22,237 nt of DNA from Rikenellaceae bacterium. GTDB taxonomy: Bacteria > Bacteroidota > Bacteroidia > Bacteroidales > UBA932. The translations under genes were made by a program, and so were the position numbers. This document shows, piece after piece, positions 15,133-22,237 of this stretch. Where the stretch lies: contig CAAFYX010000094.1 of NCBI GenBank assembly GCA_900767375.1, positions 1-22,237 of the forward strand, written 5' to 3'. Below the pieces are notes generated by a model. The model was given only the letters and a program-made list of their open reading frames with translations. It searched no databases and had not been told where the DNA came from. How positions within the stretch are numbered: position 1 is the first letter of the stretch; each line of letters starts with the position of its first letter.

Positions 15133-15256
15133 CGACACGGAAATGGTTATGCCCTCATTCGGCAGAACTGTACGGATGGACAAAAGCCGAGTTGGGTAGG
15201 TGAATGTTATAGCTTATACTGTGCAAAGAATTCCGACCGGAAATTTTGAAGACCCG

Positions 15257-15283
15257 AAAAAAGGCCTTCAGGAGTTGAAGGCC
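15257..15283 (-). terminator. Intrinsic terminator built into the pssA stop codon
   Basis: On the minus strand GGCCTTCA-ACTCC-TGAAGGCC forms an 8-bp stem with a 5-nt loop followed by six T. The stop codon TGA (15268-15270) is part of the right arm, so the last codons of pssA double as the terminator stem. Confidence 0.85.
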
Positions 15284-15990
15284 AGGGCTATGATGTTTTC
15301 GAGAGTGTAGGCGGCGAAGGCGAGGAAGACTGCCAGAGGCCATTTGAGGCCGAGGAGCAGGACGACCAGTATGGAGGCCGCGACGAGGACAAGGAAGACT
15401 ATGCGCAGTGTCCAGGTGCGCCTGTCGGCGGATTTGCCCTTGCCGAACTTGAATGCGAACATTGGAATCTCACTCACAAGAAGAGCGCTGAGAATCAGAG
15501 CCAGCGCCGGAAGTGTCCAGGAGTGGGAGCAGAACGCAGCGGCGGCTGAAGCCGGAGCGCTGTAGATGAAGCTGCACAGCGAAGCGCAGATCATCGCACT
15601 CGGAGGAGTGGCAAGGCCGACGAACGAGTCATGCTGACGTTCGTCGACATTGAACTTCGCCAGTCTGAGGACTGAAAAGACTGCCAGCACCAGCGGGACA
15701 TAGATCCAAAAACCGGAAACGCCCAGACTCTTCATAGTGCAATGCAGCATCAGTGCCGGCAGAACACCGAAACTGGTGGCATCGCACAGGGAGTCGAGCT
15801 CCTTGCCAATCTCCGAATAAGCCCCGAGGGCGCGGGCGGCAAGGCCGTCGCAGAAGTCGAAGACGGCCGCAGCGAGCATCGCAAGGAACGCCAGGTCCGG
15901 CCTGCCATTGAATGTGAATATCACCCCCACGGCTCCGCACAGGAGGTTCATGGAGGTGATTGTATTCGGAATATGTTTCTTCAAAGACAT
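15268..15990 (-). CDS. pssA: CDP-diacylglycerol-serine O-phosphatidyltransferase
   Basis: A 240-residue integral membrane enzyme of the CDP-alcohol phosphatidyltransferase family that joins serine to CDP-diacylglycerol, the step leading to phosphatidylserine and phosphatidylethanolamine. The diagnostic motif DG-x2-AR-x8-G-x3-D-x3-D is complete: D48, G49, A52, R53, G62, D66, D70. The N-terminus (KKHIPNTITSMNLLCGAVGV) is typical of bacterial type-II PssA, and about seven hydrophobic segments follow. The start at 15990 is preferred: the frame extends 15 codons further but into the end of the upstream gene. Its ATG lies 1 nt after the stop of the C1 peptidase gene, so translation is probably coupled, and the operon ends in the overlapping terminator at 15257-15283. 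Serine specificity rests on the N-terminal signature and length. Confidence 0.92.
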   Translation of the reverse strand: MSLKKHIPNTITSMNLLCGAVGVIFTFNGRPDLAFLAMLAAAVFDFCDGLAARALGAYSEIGKELDSLCDATSFGVLPALMLHCTMKSLGVSGFWIYVPLVLAVFSVLRLAKFNVDERQHDSFVGLATPPSAMICASLCSFIYSAPASAAAAFCSHSWTLPALALILSALLVSEIPMFAFKFGKGKSADRRTWTLRIVFLVLVAASILVVLLLGLKWPLAVFLAFAAYTLENIIALAFNS

Positions 15991-15991
15991 T

Positions 15992-17182
15992 TTACTTGAT
16001 ACCGAGTTTCTTGGCGATATCCTTAGGGAGGGCATCCTTATGTATCACAAGGTCGATGCTCTTGCCGGCTACGAAAGCCTCAGAGCAGTACCACATGCCC
16101 TGATATTTGCCGGTGATACCCCAGGAGTTCTTGACCATATAGAACTTGCGTCCGAACTGATCCTTGGCGATACCGTAGATATGCATGCCGTGGTCGTCGG
16201 TCGTGGTCTTCTTGTCGAACTCGGCCTGGCGCCACTCCTGTGTAGGAACGATCTCCTTCGGAGCCGCAGCCTCTGCAGGCTTCGAGTCATCCTTTCCTAC
16301 CCAATGCTCCTGGTCGGAACCCGGAGCAGCAGCGGCGGTGGCGTCGATGAGCTGTCCGAGGCCCTGGCGGGTGAAGCCGGACTCGCTGCAGTCGGTGCCC
16401 CAGGCTGCGGTGTAGCCGTGCTCGAGGGCATAGTCGAGAACCTGCATGAACTCGTCAAGAGGGAGGTTCCAGGCCTCGTCCCAGCGCCAGTTGTCGCAGA
16501 CCTCGATGGCGAACTTGGTATAGAACGGATGATGGGTGAAGGAAGTGATGGTGACGTAGTCGTCAGGATTGATCTTCATCGCATCACGGTAGGATGCAGG
16601 GGTGTATTCGGTTCCATTGACAGTGAAGGTCTCAGGGTACTCGCCGAGGTAGGCGTCGAGGATGCCCTGGAAGCCGTTCTTCCATGCGGTAGTGAGGGTC
16701 CTGTTAGGAACCTTGGCAACGGCCTGGACGTAGGATTTGAGCACTGCGTCAAGCTCTGACTGGGCTGGAAGGGCGGTGCCGTAGTTCATTCCGGTCATGG
16801 CCTCGTTAGGGACGATACCGTAGTCGCGGACGACGTGGAGTACGTCATCGGCCTCGGAGCCTGCGCCAAAAGTGAGGTTCCCGTCGAGGCGGACATACTT
16901 GTCGGCCCTGTCGGCGTATGAGTGGCTGACTACGAAGAATTCGCTGAAGTCAGGATACTGGTCCTCGGAGAGCTTGTTTATTCTGATGGCTTCGGACTCG
17001 AGGAAACTTATGGTGGAGAAGGCCCAGCAGGTACCGCTGGAAGCCTGGTTCTTGACTGAAGTTACGGGGAGTTCCTTGACTGTGGTGAACTGGAGTTTCT
17101 GCGCGGCAGGAGCGGCGGACTGGGCTGAAGCGAGGGAAGCCGCTGCAGCCAGAACGCAGATAGTTGTCAATGTTCTTTTCAT
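15992..17182 (-). CDS. Exported C1-family cysteine peptidase (bleomycin hydrolase / aminopeptidase C-like)
   Basis: A 396-residue papain-fold peptidase of the C1B (bleomycin hydrolase, PepC) type. The start at 17182 gives a Sec signal peptide (MKRTLTTICVLAAAASLASA, then Q); the frame stays open to 17356, but that extension crosses the promoter at 17211 and the divergent gpsA start. Active-site residues are Q46 and C52 in KNQASSGTCWAFS, H331 in DDHGMHI and N352 in VKNSWG. The Asp-rich DWRW/EEAW-like middle (VCDNWRWDEAWNLPLDEF) is usual in Bacteroidetes members. Classical PepC is cytoplasmic, so a signal peptide means a periplasmic or lipid-free exported role, perhaps peptide trimming; substrates unknown. 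It is the promoter-proximal gene of a unit with pssA, 1 nt downstream. Confidence 0.88.
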   Translation of the reverse strand: MKRTLTTICVLAAAASLASAQSAAPAAQKLQFTTVKELPVTSVKNQASSGTCWAFSTISFLESEAIRINKLSEDQYPDFSEFFVVSHSYADRADKYVRLDGNLTFGAGSEADDVLHVVRDYGIVPNEAMTGMNYGTALPAQSELDAVLKSYVQAVAKVPNRTLTTAWKNGFQGILDAYLGEYPETFTVNGTEYTPASYRDAMKINPDDYVTITSFTHHPFYTKFAIEVCDNWRWDEAWNLPLDEFMQVLDYALEHGYTAAWGTDCSESGFTRQGLGQLIDATAAAAPGSDQEHWVGKDDSKPAEAAAPKEIVPTQEWRQAEFDKKTTTDDHGMHIYGIAKDQFGRKFYMVKNSWGITGKYQGMWYCSEAFVAGKSIDLVIHKDALPKDIAKKLGIK

Positions 17183-17210
17183 ATAGATGTGGTTTGATAG
17201 TCTGTTTATG

Positions 17211-17218
17211 CAAAAATA
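17211..17218 (-). promoter_or_regulatory. -7 promoter element for the C1 peptidase-pssA unit
   Basis: On the minus strand this reads TATTTTTG (TAnnTTTG), 28 nt upstream of the ATG at 17182. It lies 12 nt from the divergent gpsA box, so the two promoters must overlap and may interfere. Confidence 0.5.
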
Positions 17219-17230
17219 TGAAAAAAATCC

Positions 17231-17238
17231 TAATTTTG
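17231..17238 (+). promoter_or_regulatory. -7 promoter element for gpsA
   Basis: TAATTTTG fits TAnnTTTG, 19 nt before the gpsA ATG. A weak TTTA at 17205 is the nearest -33 candidate. Confidence 0.5.
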
Positions 17239-17257
17239 TAATGTTAAAACCTAAGTC

Positions 17258-18247
17258 ATGAACAGTATCAAAGAATGTGCGGTCGTAGGATACGGAAGCT
17301 GGGCCACCACCCTTGTCGGACAGCTTACCCGCAAGGGAATAACGGTCCACTGGCATGTCACGAATCCGGAAGTCACTGAAGGCATCCTCAACGAAGGACG
17401 CAACCCGAAATATGTCAGCGACATGGAGCTGAACACCAGCCTTCTGGTGATTTCCAGTGACATAAACGAGACAGTAAGGGACTGCGAGTTCGTCATCCTC
17501 GCCTGCCCTTCCGCATTTCTGAAGAGCGTCCTCGAGCCTCTCACCGAAAAGCTCGATGACAAATACATCATTTCAGCCATAAAGGGCATCGTCCCGGACG
17601 AGTACTGCACCGTACTGGAGTACATCCATTTCATCTACGGCCTGTCATTCAAGCAGCTGGGAGTGATCGCTGGACCTACCCACGCCGAGGAGGTCTCACG
17701 CGGGAGGCTTTCGTTCCTCACCGCCGCCGGTGCATCGGAGGAGACCAATGCCCGCATAGCCGAAATGCTGGAAAGCGACAGCCTCCGGATCGACACGTCC
17801 AAGGACATCTACGGCATCGAATACGCCTCAGTGCTGAAGAACATCTATGCCATCGCTGCCGGCATCGCAGCCGGTCTGGGATACGGTGACAATTACATCG
17901 CAGTCCTGATCACCACCTGCGCCGCCGAAATGGAGCGCTTCCTGAACGAAAGCTATCCGTTCGAGCGCAACACTAACAGCCGCGCCTACCTCGGAGACCT
18001 TCTGGTCACCTGCTACTCGAACTACAGCCGCAACCGCAGGCTGGGTTCCCTCATCGGCCGCGGATGCACCGTGAAGAGCGCAATGAACGAAATGACAATG
18101 GTGGCGGAAGGCTACTATGGCGCCAGCTGCATCAAGAAAGCCAGCTACCGCAAACAGATATCAATGCCTATCGCCGACATGGTCTACAGCATCCTGTATG
18201 AAAAGGCCAGCCCGCGCAAGGCGATGAAAGCCCTCGAACTCCGCTGA
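17258..18247 (+). CDS. gpsA: Glycerol-3-phosphate dehydrogenase [NAD(P)+]
   Basis: A 329-residue cytoplasmic enzyme reducing dihydroxyacetone phosphate to sn-glycerol-3-phosphate for phospholipid synthesis. The N-terminal Rossmann motif is VVGYGSWATTL (9-19), matching the GxGxWG/A pattern of GpsA. Conserved catalytic and binding positions are K109 in SAIKG, GPTHAEEVS (139-147), K194 in SVLKNIYAIAAGIAAGLGYGDN, and D247 in YLGDLLVTC with the following R-N-R loop (258-260). Length is standard. The gene has its own promoter box at 17231, and its stop TGA (18245-18247) shares its A with the ATG of the GH25 gene, so the two are translationally coupled. It is transcribed away from the pssA unit, whose product works in the same pathway. 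Confidence 0.95.
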   Translation: MNSIKECAVVGYGSWATTLVGQLTRKGITVHWHVTNPEVTEGILNEGRNPKYVSDMELNTSLLVISSDINETVRDCEFVILACPSAFLKSVLEPLTEKLDDKYIISAIKGIVPDEYCTVLEYIHFIYGLSFKQLGVIAGPTHAEEVSRGRLSFLTAAGASEETNARIAEMLESDSLRIDTSKDIYGIEYASVLKNIYAIAAGIAAGLGYGDNYIAVLITTCAAEMERFLNESYPFERNTNSRAYLGDLLVTCYSNYSRNRRLGSLIGRGCTVKSAMNEMTMVAEGYYGASCIKKASYRKQISMPIADMVYSILYEKASPRKAMKALELR

Positions 18248-19104
18248 TGCCCACAAAGAGTCCTGCCGGAAAGAAGCCTCGGACCACCCGAAAAAAAACG
18301 GTCACGCCCAAAAAGCGTCCCACCGCAACGAAGCGGAAAAAAAGTGTCCGGAAGAAGAAGGTCAATGTCAGCCCTCTGCTGGCAGTGGCCGTAGCGGCAG
18401 CGCTCATCTTCCTGCTTGTCATACTCCCCCACCGGAACAGGCCCTGTGCCGACGAAACCGGCGCCCAGGTCCCGGGAATCCCGTTCAGCTCGTTCGGAAT
18501 CGACATCTCCCACAACAACTCCGGCCCCATCCTCTGGGACTCCCTGATGGTCCTCACGGACCGTGAGGGACGGACCATCAGGGACCTGCAGTCAGCCAGG
18601 CACACCCGTCCGGTCAAGTTTGTATTCATCAAGGCTACAGAAGGCGCCGCGATGCGCGACCCGAAGTTCAAGACCCTCTGGGCCGAAGCCGGGGAGCACG
18701 ACATCCAGCGCGGCGCATATCATTTCTTCCGCTCATCCAAGGACGGAGCCGTCCAGGCCCGCAGCTTCATCGCTACGGTCGGCGACCTCCGGCACTCCGA
18801 CCTTCCGCCGGTGCTGGACATCGAGACCATACACCGCGGCTGCTCGCACAAGGCTCTGAACGAGCGCGCCCTTGTCTGGCTCAAGAACGTAGAGGAGCAT
18901 TACAGACGCACTCCGATAGTATATACTTCCGACGATTTCGCGAAGAACGTTCTGAGCAAGGAAATCACGGACAACTATCCGATCTGGATAGCCCATTACA
19001 AAGCAGAACGCCCAGTGTTCCAGGGCTGGGAGTACTGGCAGTTTACAGACAAGGCCCTTGTATATGGAATACAAGAGCCTGTGGATCTGAATGTCAGGAA
19101 ATAA
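18247..19104 (+). CDS. Membrane-anchored GH25 muramidase (lysozyme-like) with polybasic N-terminus
   Basis: A 285-residue type II membrane protein. Residues 1-40 are extremely Lys/Arg/Thr-rich (for example RKKTVTPKKRPTATKRKKSV), then one membrane helix (about 43-60, PLLAVAVAAALIFLLVIL), then a GH25 domain (about 82-285). Family motifs are FGIDISHN (83-90, D86), FVFIKATEG (115-123, E122), RGAYHFF (155-161) and PPVLDIET (187-194, D191/E193), and the protein ends WEYWQFT...VDLNVRK. GH25 enzymes cleave the MurNAc-beta-1,4-GlcNAc bond of peptidoglycan. Anchoring facing the periplasm suggests cell-wall remodelling rather than attack on other cells. The start overlaps the gpsA stop by 1 nt. It converges on the amidohydrolase gene with no intervening base. 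The tail's function (nucleic acid, lipid or ribosome contact, or topology control) is unknown. Confidence 0.88.
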   Translation: MPTKSPAGKKPRTTRKKTVTPKKRPTATKRKKSVRKKKVNVSPLLAVAVAAALIFLLVILPHRNRPCADETGAQVPGIPFSSFGIDISHNNSGPILWDSLMVLTDREGRTIRDLQSARHTRPVKFVFIKATEGAAMRDPKFKTLWAEAGEHDIQRGAYHFFRSSKDGAVQARSFIATVGDLRHSDLPPVLDIETIHRGCSHKALNERALVWLKNVEEHYRRTPIVYTSDDFAKNVLSKEITDNYPIWIAHYKAERPVFQGWEYWQFTDKALVYGIQEPVDLNVRK

Positions 19105-20841
19105 TTATTCTGCCTTATAGACTTCCTCGCCCTCGAACCAGGTGGACACCACCCTGGTCTTGTGGATATCCGTGACAGGACAGTCGAATACGTCCTTGTC
19201 CGCGAGGACGAAGTCCGCCCACTTTCCTACCTTGATGCTTCCGCGCTCATTCTCCATGCCGAGCTGCCAGGCACCGTTGATGGTGAGGGCCTGGAACACC
19301 TGGTCGAGGGTGACGAGCTCCTCAGCATCGAAAACAGGGCTCATTTCACCAGAGGAGAGCAGCATCTGTCCGCTGATGGCAATCTCCATTATTCCGAACG
19401 GGTCTTGAGGGCAGGTCTCATTGGCCGGGAAATCAGAGTGGCTGGTCACCTTGACCCCTGCGTCGAAGAAGGACTTTACCGGGTATGCGTGACGGGCATA
19501 CTGTTCATCCATGAATGATTCCATCAGCGCGACGGTCGCATCGCTCGCCACGTGCCAGGTCATGCCTGCGGTGCAGGCGATATTGTTCTCCGCGAAGCGC
19601 TGGAAATCCTCCTTGCGAGGGTGGCGGATATGGACGAGGCAGTTGCGGTGAACGCCGTCACCGCCCTTGATATAGGCATCGGTGGCCTCTGTGATAGCGT
19701 CGTCGCCCATTACGTGGGTGTGGACGGTGAGGCCTCTGGAGTTGCATTCACGTGTGATTTCAGCGAGGCGGTCCACTGACCAGAAGCTCCTGTAGGTGCT
19801 GCCGTCCTTGTACGGCCTGGACATAGCACCGCTCTTCTGCTCCACACAGCCGTCCATGAACACCTTCAGGTATTCAGGGCGGACGTGGGCTGTCGAGTAT
19901 TTTTCATTGAGGGATGTCAGGTAATCTATCTGGGAGTCCATATCCTTCTGCCAAGGCTCGACCTCATAGGTCATCGGAAGCATTATCTTGAGTTTTCCCT
20001 CATTGTCCAGACGGCTGGCCACTTCATAGAAGATGCCAGGGTGGAAGCAGTTGCTCCAGCCTTCCATATAGGAGGTGTATCCTGTGGAGAGAAGGAGCTC
20101 CTGGGAGCTCAGCAGGGCTGTCTCCGCCAGTTCCTCATCAATGACTTCATCGGGGTCGATACCTCCCATACGCTGCACGAATCCGGTGGCGCGTTCGTTC
20201 AGGTATCCTGTCGGATAGCCGTTTGCGTCGAGCTGCAGCAGGCCGCCATCTATCTCATTGATAAGGACTTCACCGGTATCGGAGAGGATGCCGCAGCGGC
20301 GCAGGCACTCGGAGTTGCAGAACAGGTTGTGGCCCGTGGCGTCGATAAGGACGGTGGACAAACCGTGGGTGGCGGCGTCGATCTCGGCAAGGGTCGGCTG
20401 GTCGGGCATTATGATGTTATAGTTCCAGCCGAAGCCCAGCAGGCTGTTCTTTTTGTTTTCAATGGCCGCGAGGGCGGCGGCCTCGACCTTCGCCATTACT
20501 GTGGCCTTGTCATCCTCGTGACCGAAGATCACGCCGCCTTTCATATTGGCCAGGGCAAGCGGCATCAGGTAGTGGGCGTGTCCGTCGGTGAACGACGGGG
20601 TCACCATTCCCTTGCCGGTATGGTCGATTACATCGGTCACTCCTTCCTTGATGTACTTTGCGGCACCGGCCTTGTCGCCGGCATAGATGTATTTTCCGTC
20701 CTTGACGGCGATGGCCTCGACGATAGGATTTTCCTCCTCCGCGGTGCGGATGGTGCCATAAACGACGGTGTCGGCAGTTCTGTCACTGCAAGCGGCGGCC
20801 GTCAGAAGGACGGCGACCAGCGGGATAATCAATTTTTTCAT
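19105..20841 (-). CDS. YtcJ-like amidohydrolase lipoprotein
   Basis: A 578-residue metal-dependent hydrolase of the amidohydrolase superfamily, YtcJ/amidohydrolase_3 type. The start at 20841 gives a lipoprotein signal (KKLIIPLVAVLLTAAAC, Cys18); 16 more codons are open upstream, but they cross the promoter box. Metal-site motifs are FTDGHAH (84-90, H88/H90), LKVFMDG (325-331, K326, possibly carboxylated), VHTHVMGD (373-380), LVHIRH (402-407) and TSHSDFP (466-472, D470). The N-terminal strands (DTVVYGTIRTAEEENPIVEAIAVKDGKYIYAGD) are the usual composite beta domain. Such proteins are envelope-bound deacylases or amidases of unknown substrate. The downstream end abuts GH25. A promoter box lies at 20865-20872, so it may be transcribed separately from the symporter gene 49 nt upstream. 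Confidence 0.88.
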   Translation of the reverse strand: MKKLIIPLVAVLLTAAACSDRTADTVVYGTIRTAEEENPIVEAIAVKDGKYIYAGDKAGAAKYIKEGVTDVIDHTGKGMVTPSFTDGHAHYLMPLALANMKGGVIFGHEDDKATVMAKVEAAALAAIENKKNSLLGFGWNYNIIMPDQPTLAEIDAATHGLSTVLIDATGHNLFCNSECLRRCGILSDTGEVLINEIDGGLLQLDANGYPTGYLNERATGFVQRMGGIDPDEVIDEELAETALLSSQELLLSTGYTSYMEGWSNCFHPGIFYEVASRLDNEGKLKIMLPMTYEVEPWQKDMDSQIDYLTSLNEKYSTAHVRPEYLKVFMDGCVEQKSGAMSRPYKDGSTYRSFWSVDRLAEITRECNSRGLTVHTHVMGDDAITEATDAYIKGGDGVHRNCLVHIRHPRKEDFQRFAENNIACTAGMTWHVASDATVALMESFMDEQYARHAYPVKSFFDAGVKVTSHSDFPANETCPQDPFGIMEIAISGQMLLSSGEMSPVFDAEELVTLDQVFQALTINGAWQLGMENERGSIKVGKWADFVLADKDVFDCPVTDIHKTRVVSTWFEGEEVYKAE

Positions 20842-20864
20842 ACCATTTGCATTCACAACTCCGC

Positions 20865-20872
20865 CAAAGTTA
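20865..20872 (-). promoter_or_regulatory. -7 promoter element for the amidohydrolase gene
   Basis: On the minus strand this reads TAACTTTG (TAnnTTTG), 23 nt upstream of the ATG at 20841. A TTTG lies only 14 nt further upstream (20887-20890), closer than the usual -33 spacing. Confidence 0.45.
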
Positions 20873-20890
20873 GTAAAATTGAATGACAAA

Positions 20891-22237
20891 TTATAGGGTA
20901 CGTATTGTTTTGGCTACGTTGATGAGGTGGTCGCCTACACGCTCTGCATTGGAGCTCATGGACAGGTACTGCGCTCCGACAGCCGGAGAACATATTCCTT
21001 CAGAAAGCCTTGCGATGTGGTTGTCCTCCATTTTCTTGGTGAATTCATCGATCTCTTCCTCCACGACGTTTGCCTTGCCCAGGGCGCTGAAATCCTCGTC
21101 GATATATGCCTTGATTGCGTACTCGTACAGTTCTCCGAGCAATCTGCGCAGTTCCTGGATCTCTCCAAGTGCCTTCTCTGAGAATGAAGAAGCCGTGTCT
21201 TTCAGATACTGGGCATACTCCGTGATATTCTCGGCATAGTCTCCTATACGCTCAATGTCCCTGACCGTACGGTAGGTCCCCGAGAGGTAGATGTGGTCCT
21301 TTTCTCCGAGGCCGCGTCTTCCGGACAGATCCACTACGAATGCAACGATCTGGTTGTTAAGCCAGTCCAGCTCGTCCTCCGTGTGTCTGAACTCTTCAAT
21401 CCGCCCGAGGTCGAGGTTTGATACCATATCCAGCGAAAGGTTGAAGTTGCGCATCGCCAGAGCGGCCATGTTCACTATCTCGTTCTTTGTCTGAAGCACA
21501 GCGATAGGAGGAGTCTTGAGCATGTTCCTGTCAATGTAATAGAATCTGGACCTGCTCTTTTCTTCCGGCTGCACATCATCCGGGATTATCCTGCAGACCA
21601 GTTTCACCAGAGCATCGGTGAGCGGAAGGATAAGCATTACGGTGATGACGTTGAAGATGGTGTGAAACATTGCCAGCTGCTCCTGAGGGGCGTCAGGGAA
21701 CATTGACTGGAAAAGGGAACCGAACGTCACCCCTCCTGTTACGGTCTTGATAACAAAACCGACCAGCAGGAACATCACGACACCGCTGATATTGAAGAAA
21801 AGGTGGATGATGGACGTGCGCTTGGCGTTCGTTCCGGAGGTCATACCGGCTATGAGGGCCACTATGCAGGATCCGATGTTCGAGCCCATGGTTATGAATA
21901 TGCCCTGGTCCAGGGAGATCAGTCCGGCACAGAGCATCGCTATGGCCACGGACGTCATTACGGAGGAACTCTGAATGATTGCAGTAAAGACTGCTCCGAT
22001 GATCACCAGCAGGATAGGATTGCCAATTCTCGAGAGGAACATCTTCACGCCCTCAAGCTGCGCGAAGTCGGTCATCGAGCCGCTCATCATACTGAGACCC
22101 ACGAAAAGCATTCCGAATCCGGCGAGCGTGCCGCCTATTGTCTTGCTCATATCCTTTTTCGCGAACAGGGCGAGGAATGCTCCTATGCCGGCGAATGCGG
22201 AGAATATTATCGTAGTGGATATAGCACCGGCGCCGCC
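20891..22237 (-). CDS. Na+/phosphate cotransporter family protein with PhoU-like domain, 5'-truncated
   Basis: The frame is open through the window end (it enters reading GGAGAISTTIIFSAFAGIGA), so 448 C-terminal residues are seen and the ATG at 22150 is internal. The membrane part belongs to the NptA/YjbB Na/Pi symporter family: it carries the signature FTAIIQSSSVMTSVAIAML followed by GSNIGSCIVALIAG, and several hydrophobic helices. The first of the family's two inverted-repeat halves is mostly outside the window. After about 240 visible residues, a cytoplasmic helical PhoU-like domain follows (IVNMAALAMRNFNLSLDMV to the end, with EDELDWLNNQIVAFVVDLSG and the late ERVGDHLINVAK). It probably moves phosphate, possibly as exporter or regulated importer. 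The stop lies 49 nt before the amidohydrolase start. Confidence 0.9.
   Translation of the reverse strand, partial: GGAGAISTTIIFSAFAGIGAFLALFAKKDMSKTIGGTLAGFGMLFVGLSMMSGSMTDFAQLEGVKMFLSRIGNPILLVIIGAVFTAIIQSSSVMTSVAIAMLCAGLISLDQGIFITMGSNIGSCIVALIAGMTSGTNAKRTSIIHLFFNISGVVMFLLVGFVIKTVTGGVTFGSLFQSMFPDAPQEQLAMFHTIFNVITVMLILPLTDALVKLVCRIIPDDVQPEEKSRSRFYYIDRNMLKTPPIAVLQTKNEIVNMAALAMRNFNLSLDMVSNLDLGRIEEFRHTEDELDWLNNQIVAFVVDLSGRRGLGEKDHIYLSGTYRTVRDIERIGDYAENITEYAQYLKDTASSFSEKALGEIQELRRLLGELYEYAIKAYIDEDFSALGKANVVEEEIDEFTKKMEDNHIARLSEGICSPAVGAQYLSMSSNAERVGDHLINVAKTIRTL

Larger units (their letters stand above)
14348..15256. other. Gene-free, repeat-dense interval
   Basis: No open frame here looks coding: the longest are mutually overlapping shadows of palindromes and carry no recognisable motif. 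G+C swings from 15/60 at 14341-14400 to 43/60 at 14761-14820. The stretch contains at least five inverted repeats and a 72-nt-spaced repeated hairpin unit, listed separately. No tRNA-like or rRNA-like sequence was recognised. Confidence 0.7.

Noticed and set aside
14541..15240. CRISPR array or integron attC cluster in the repeat-rich gap
   Set aside because: Repeats are of different sequence and spacing with no regular spacers, no RYYYAAC/GTTRRRY attC cores were recognised, and no cas or integrase gene is present.
15908..16759. 283-codon plus-strand frame opposite the C1 peptidase
   Set aside because: Shadow frame: the opposite strand holds the complete Gln-Cys-His-Asn active site.
17183..17356. 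N-terminal extension of the C1 peptidase
   Set aside because: It would start inside gpsA and cross both divergent promoter boxes; the signal peptide begins at 17182.
19885..20886. 333-codon plus-strand frame opposite the amidohydrolase
   Set aside because: Shadow of the YtcJ-like gene, which has all its metal-binding motifs on the other strand.

Overview
The window looks like chromosomal DNA of a Bacteroidales-type bacterium, perhaps a gut lineage with GC-rich coding sequence. The signs are recurrent TAnnTTTG -7 promoter elements upstream of genes, weak or absent Shine-Dalgarno sequences, lipoprotein and Sec signal peptides on carbohydrate-active proteins, and a typical Bacteroidetes gene set (DUF1593 lipoprotein, GH9, exported bleomycin-hydrolase-like C1 peptidase, YtcJ-like amidohydrolase lipoprotein, Na/Pi symporter with a PhoU-like tail). 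The genus cannot be fixed from sequence reading alone. No rRNA, tRNA or CRISPR array was seen.

Layout. 1-2.15 kb is AT-richer: the 3' end of a carbohydrate-binding beta-helix protein with its terminator, then a minus-strand AAA_14/DUF4143 ATPase bracketed by near-identical 19-bp direct repeats (a probable acquired module). 2.3-11.2 kb is GC-rich housekeeping and glycan metabolism: a DUF1593 nucleoside-hydrolase-like lipoprotein; a minus-strand ettA-glutamine synthetase pair; divergently, a 3-hydroxyacyl-CoA dehydrogenase followed by a secreted GH9 glycosidase; and a small alpha/beta hydrolase converging on GH9 with a 20-nt overlap. 11.2-13.5 kb is a CPA2 cation/proton antiporter with two RCK_C domains and an apparently leaderless start. 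13.5-15.25 kb has no convincing intact gene but is dense in inverted and direct repeats, with sharp GC swings and two decayed-looking coding fragments. 15.27-19.1 kb is a divergent pair of two-gene units: exported C1 peptidase + pssA on minus, gpsA + membrane-anchored GH25 muramidase on plus. 19.1-22.2 kb is minus-strand: a Na/Pi cotransporter (truncated by the window end) and a YtcJ-like amidohydrolase lipoprotein.

How the genes relate. gpsA supplies sn-glycerol-3-phosphate, the backbone of phospholipids, and pssA makes phosphatidylserine, the precursor of phosphatidylethanolamine; they flank one divergent promoter region and each is tightly linked to an envelope or exported hydrolase. Glutamine synthetase downstream of the translation-throttle ATPase EttA may link nitrogen assimilation with energy sensing, but this is only a co-transcription inference. 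The DUF1593 and GH9 proteins and the partial first gene suggest plant-glycan handling, although no SusC/SusD pair is present. No clearly new multi-gene system was found; the most unusual parts are the repeat-packed 1.8-kb gap and the repeat-bracketed ATPase.
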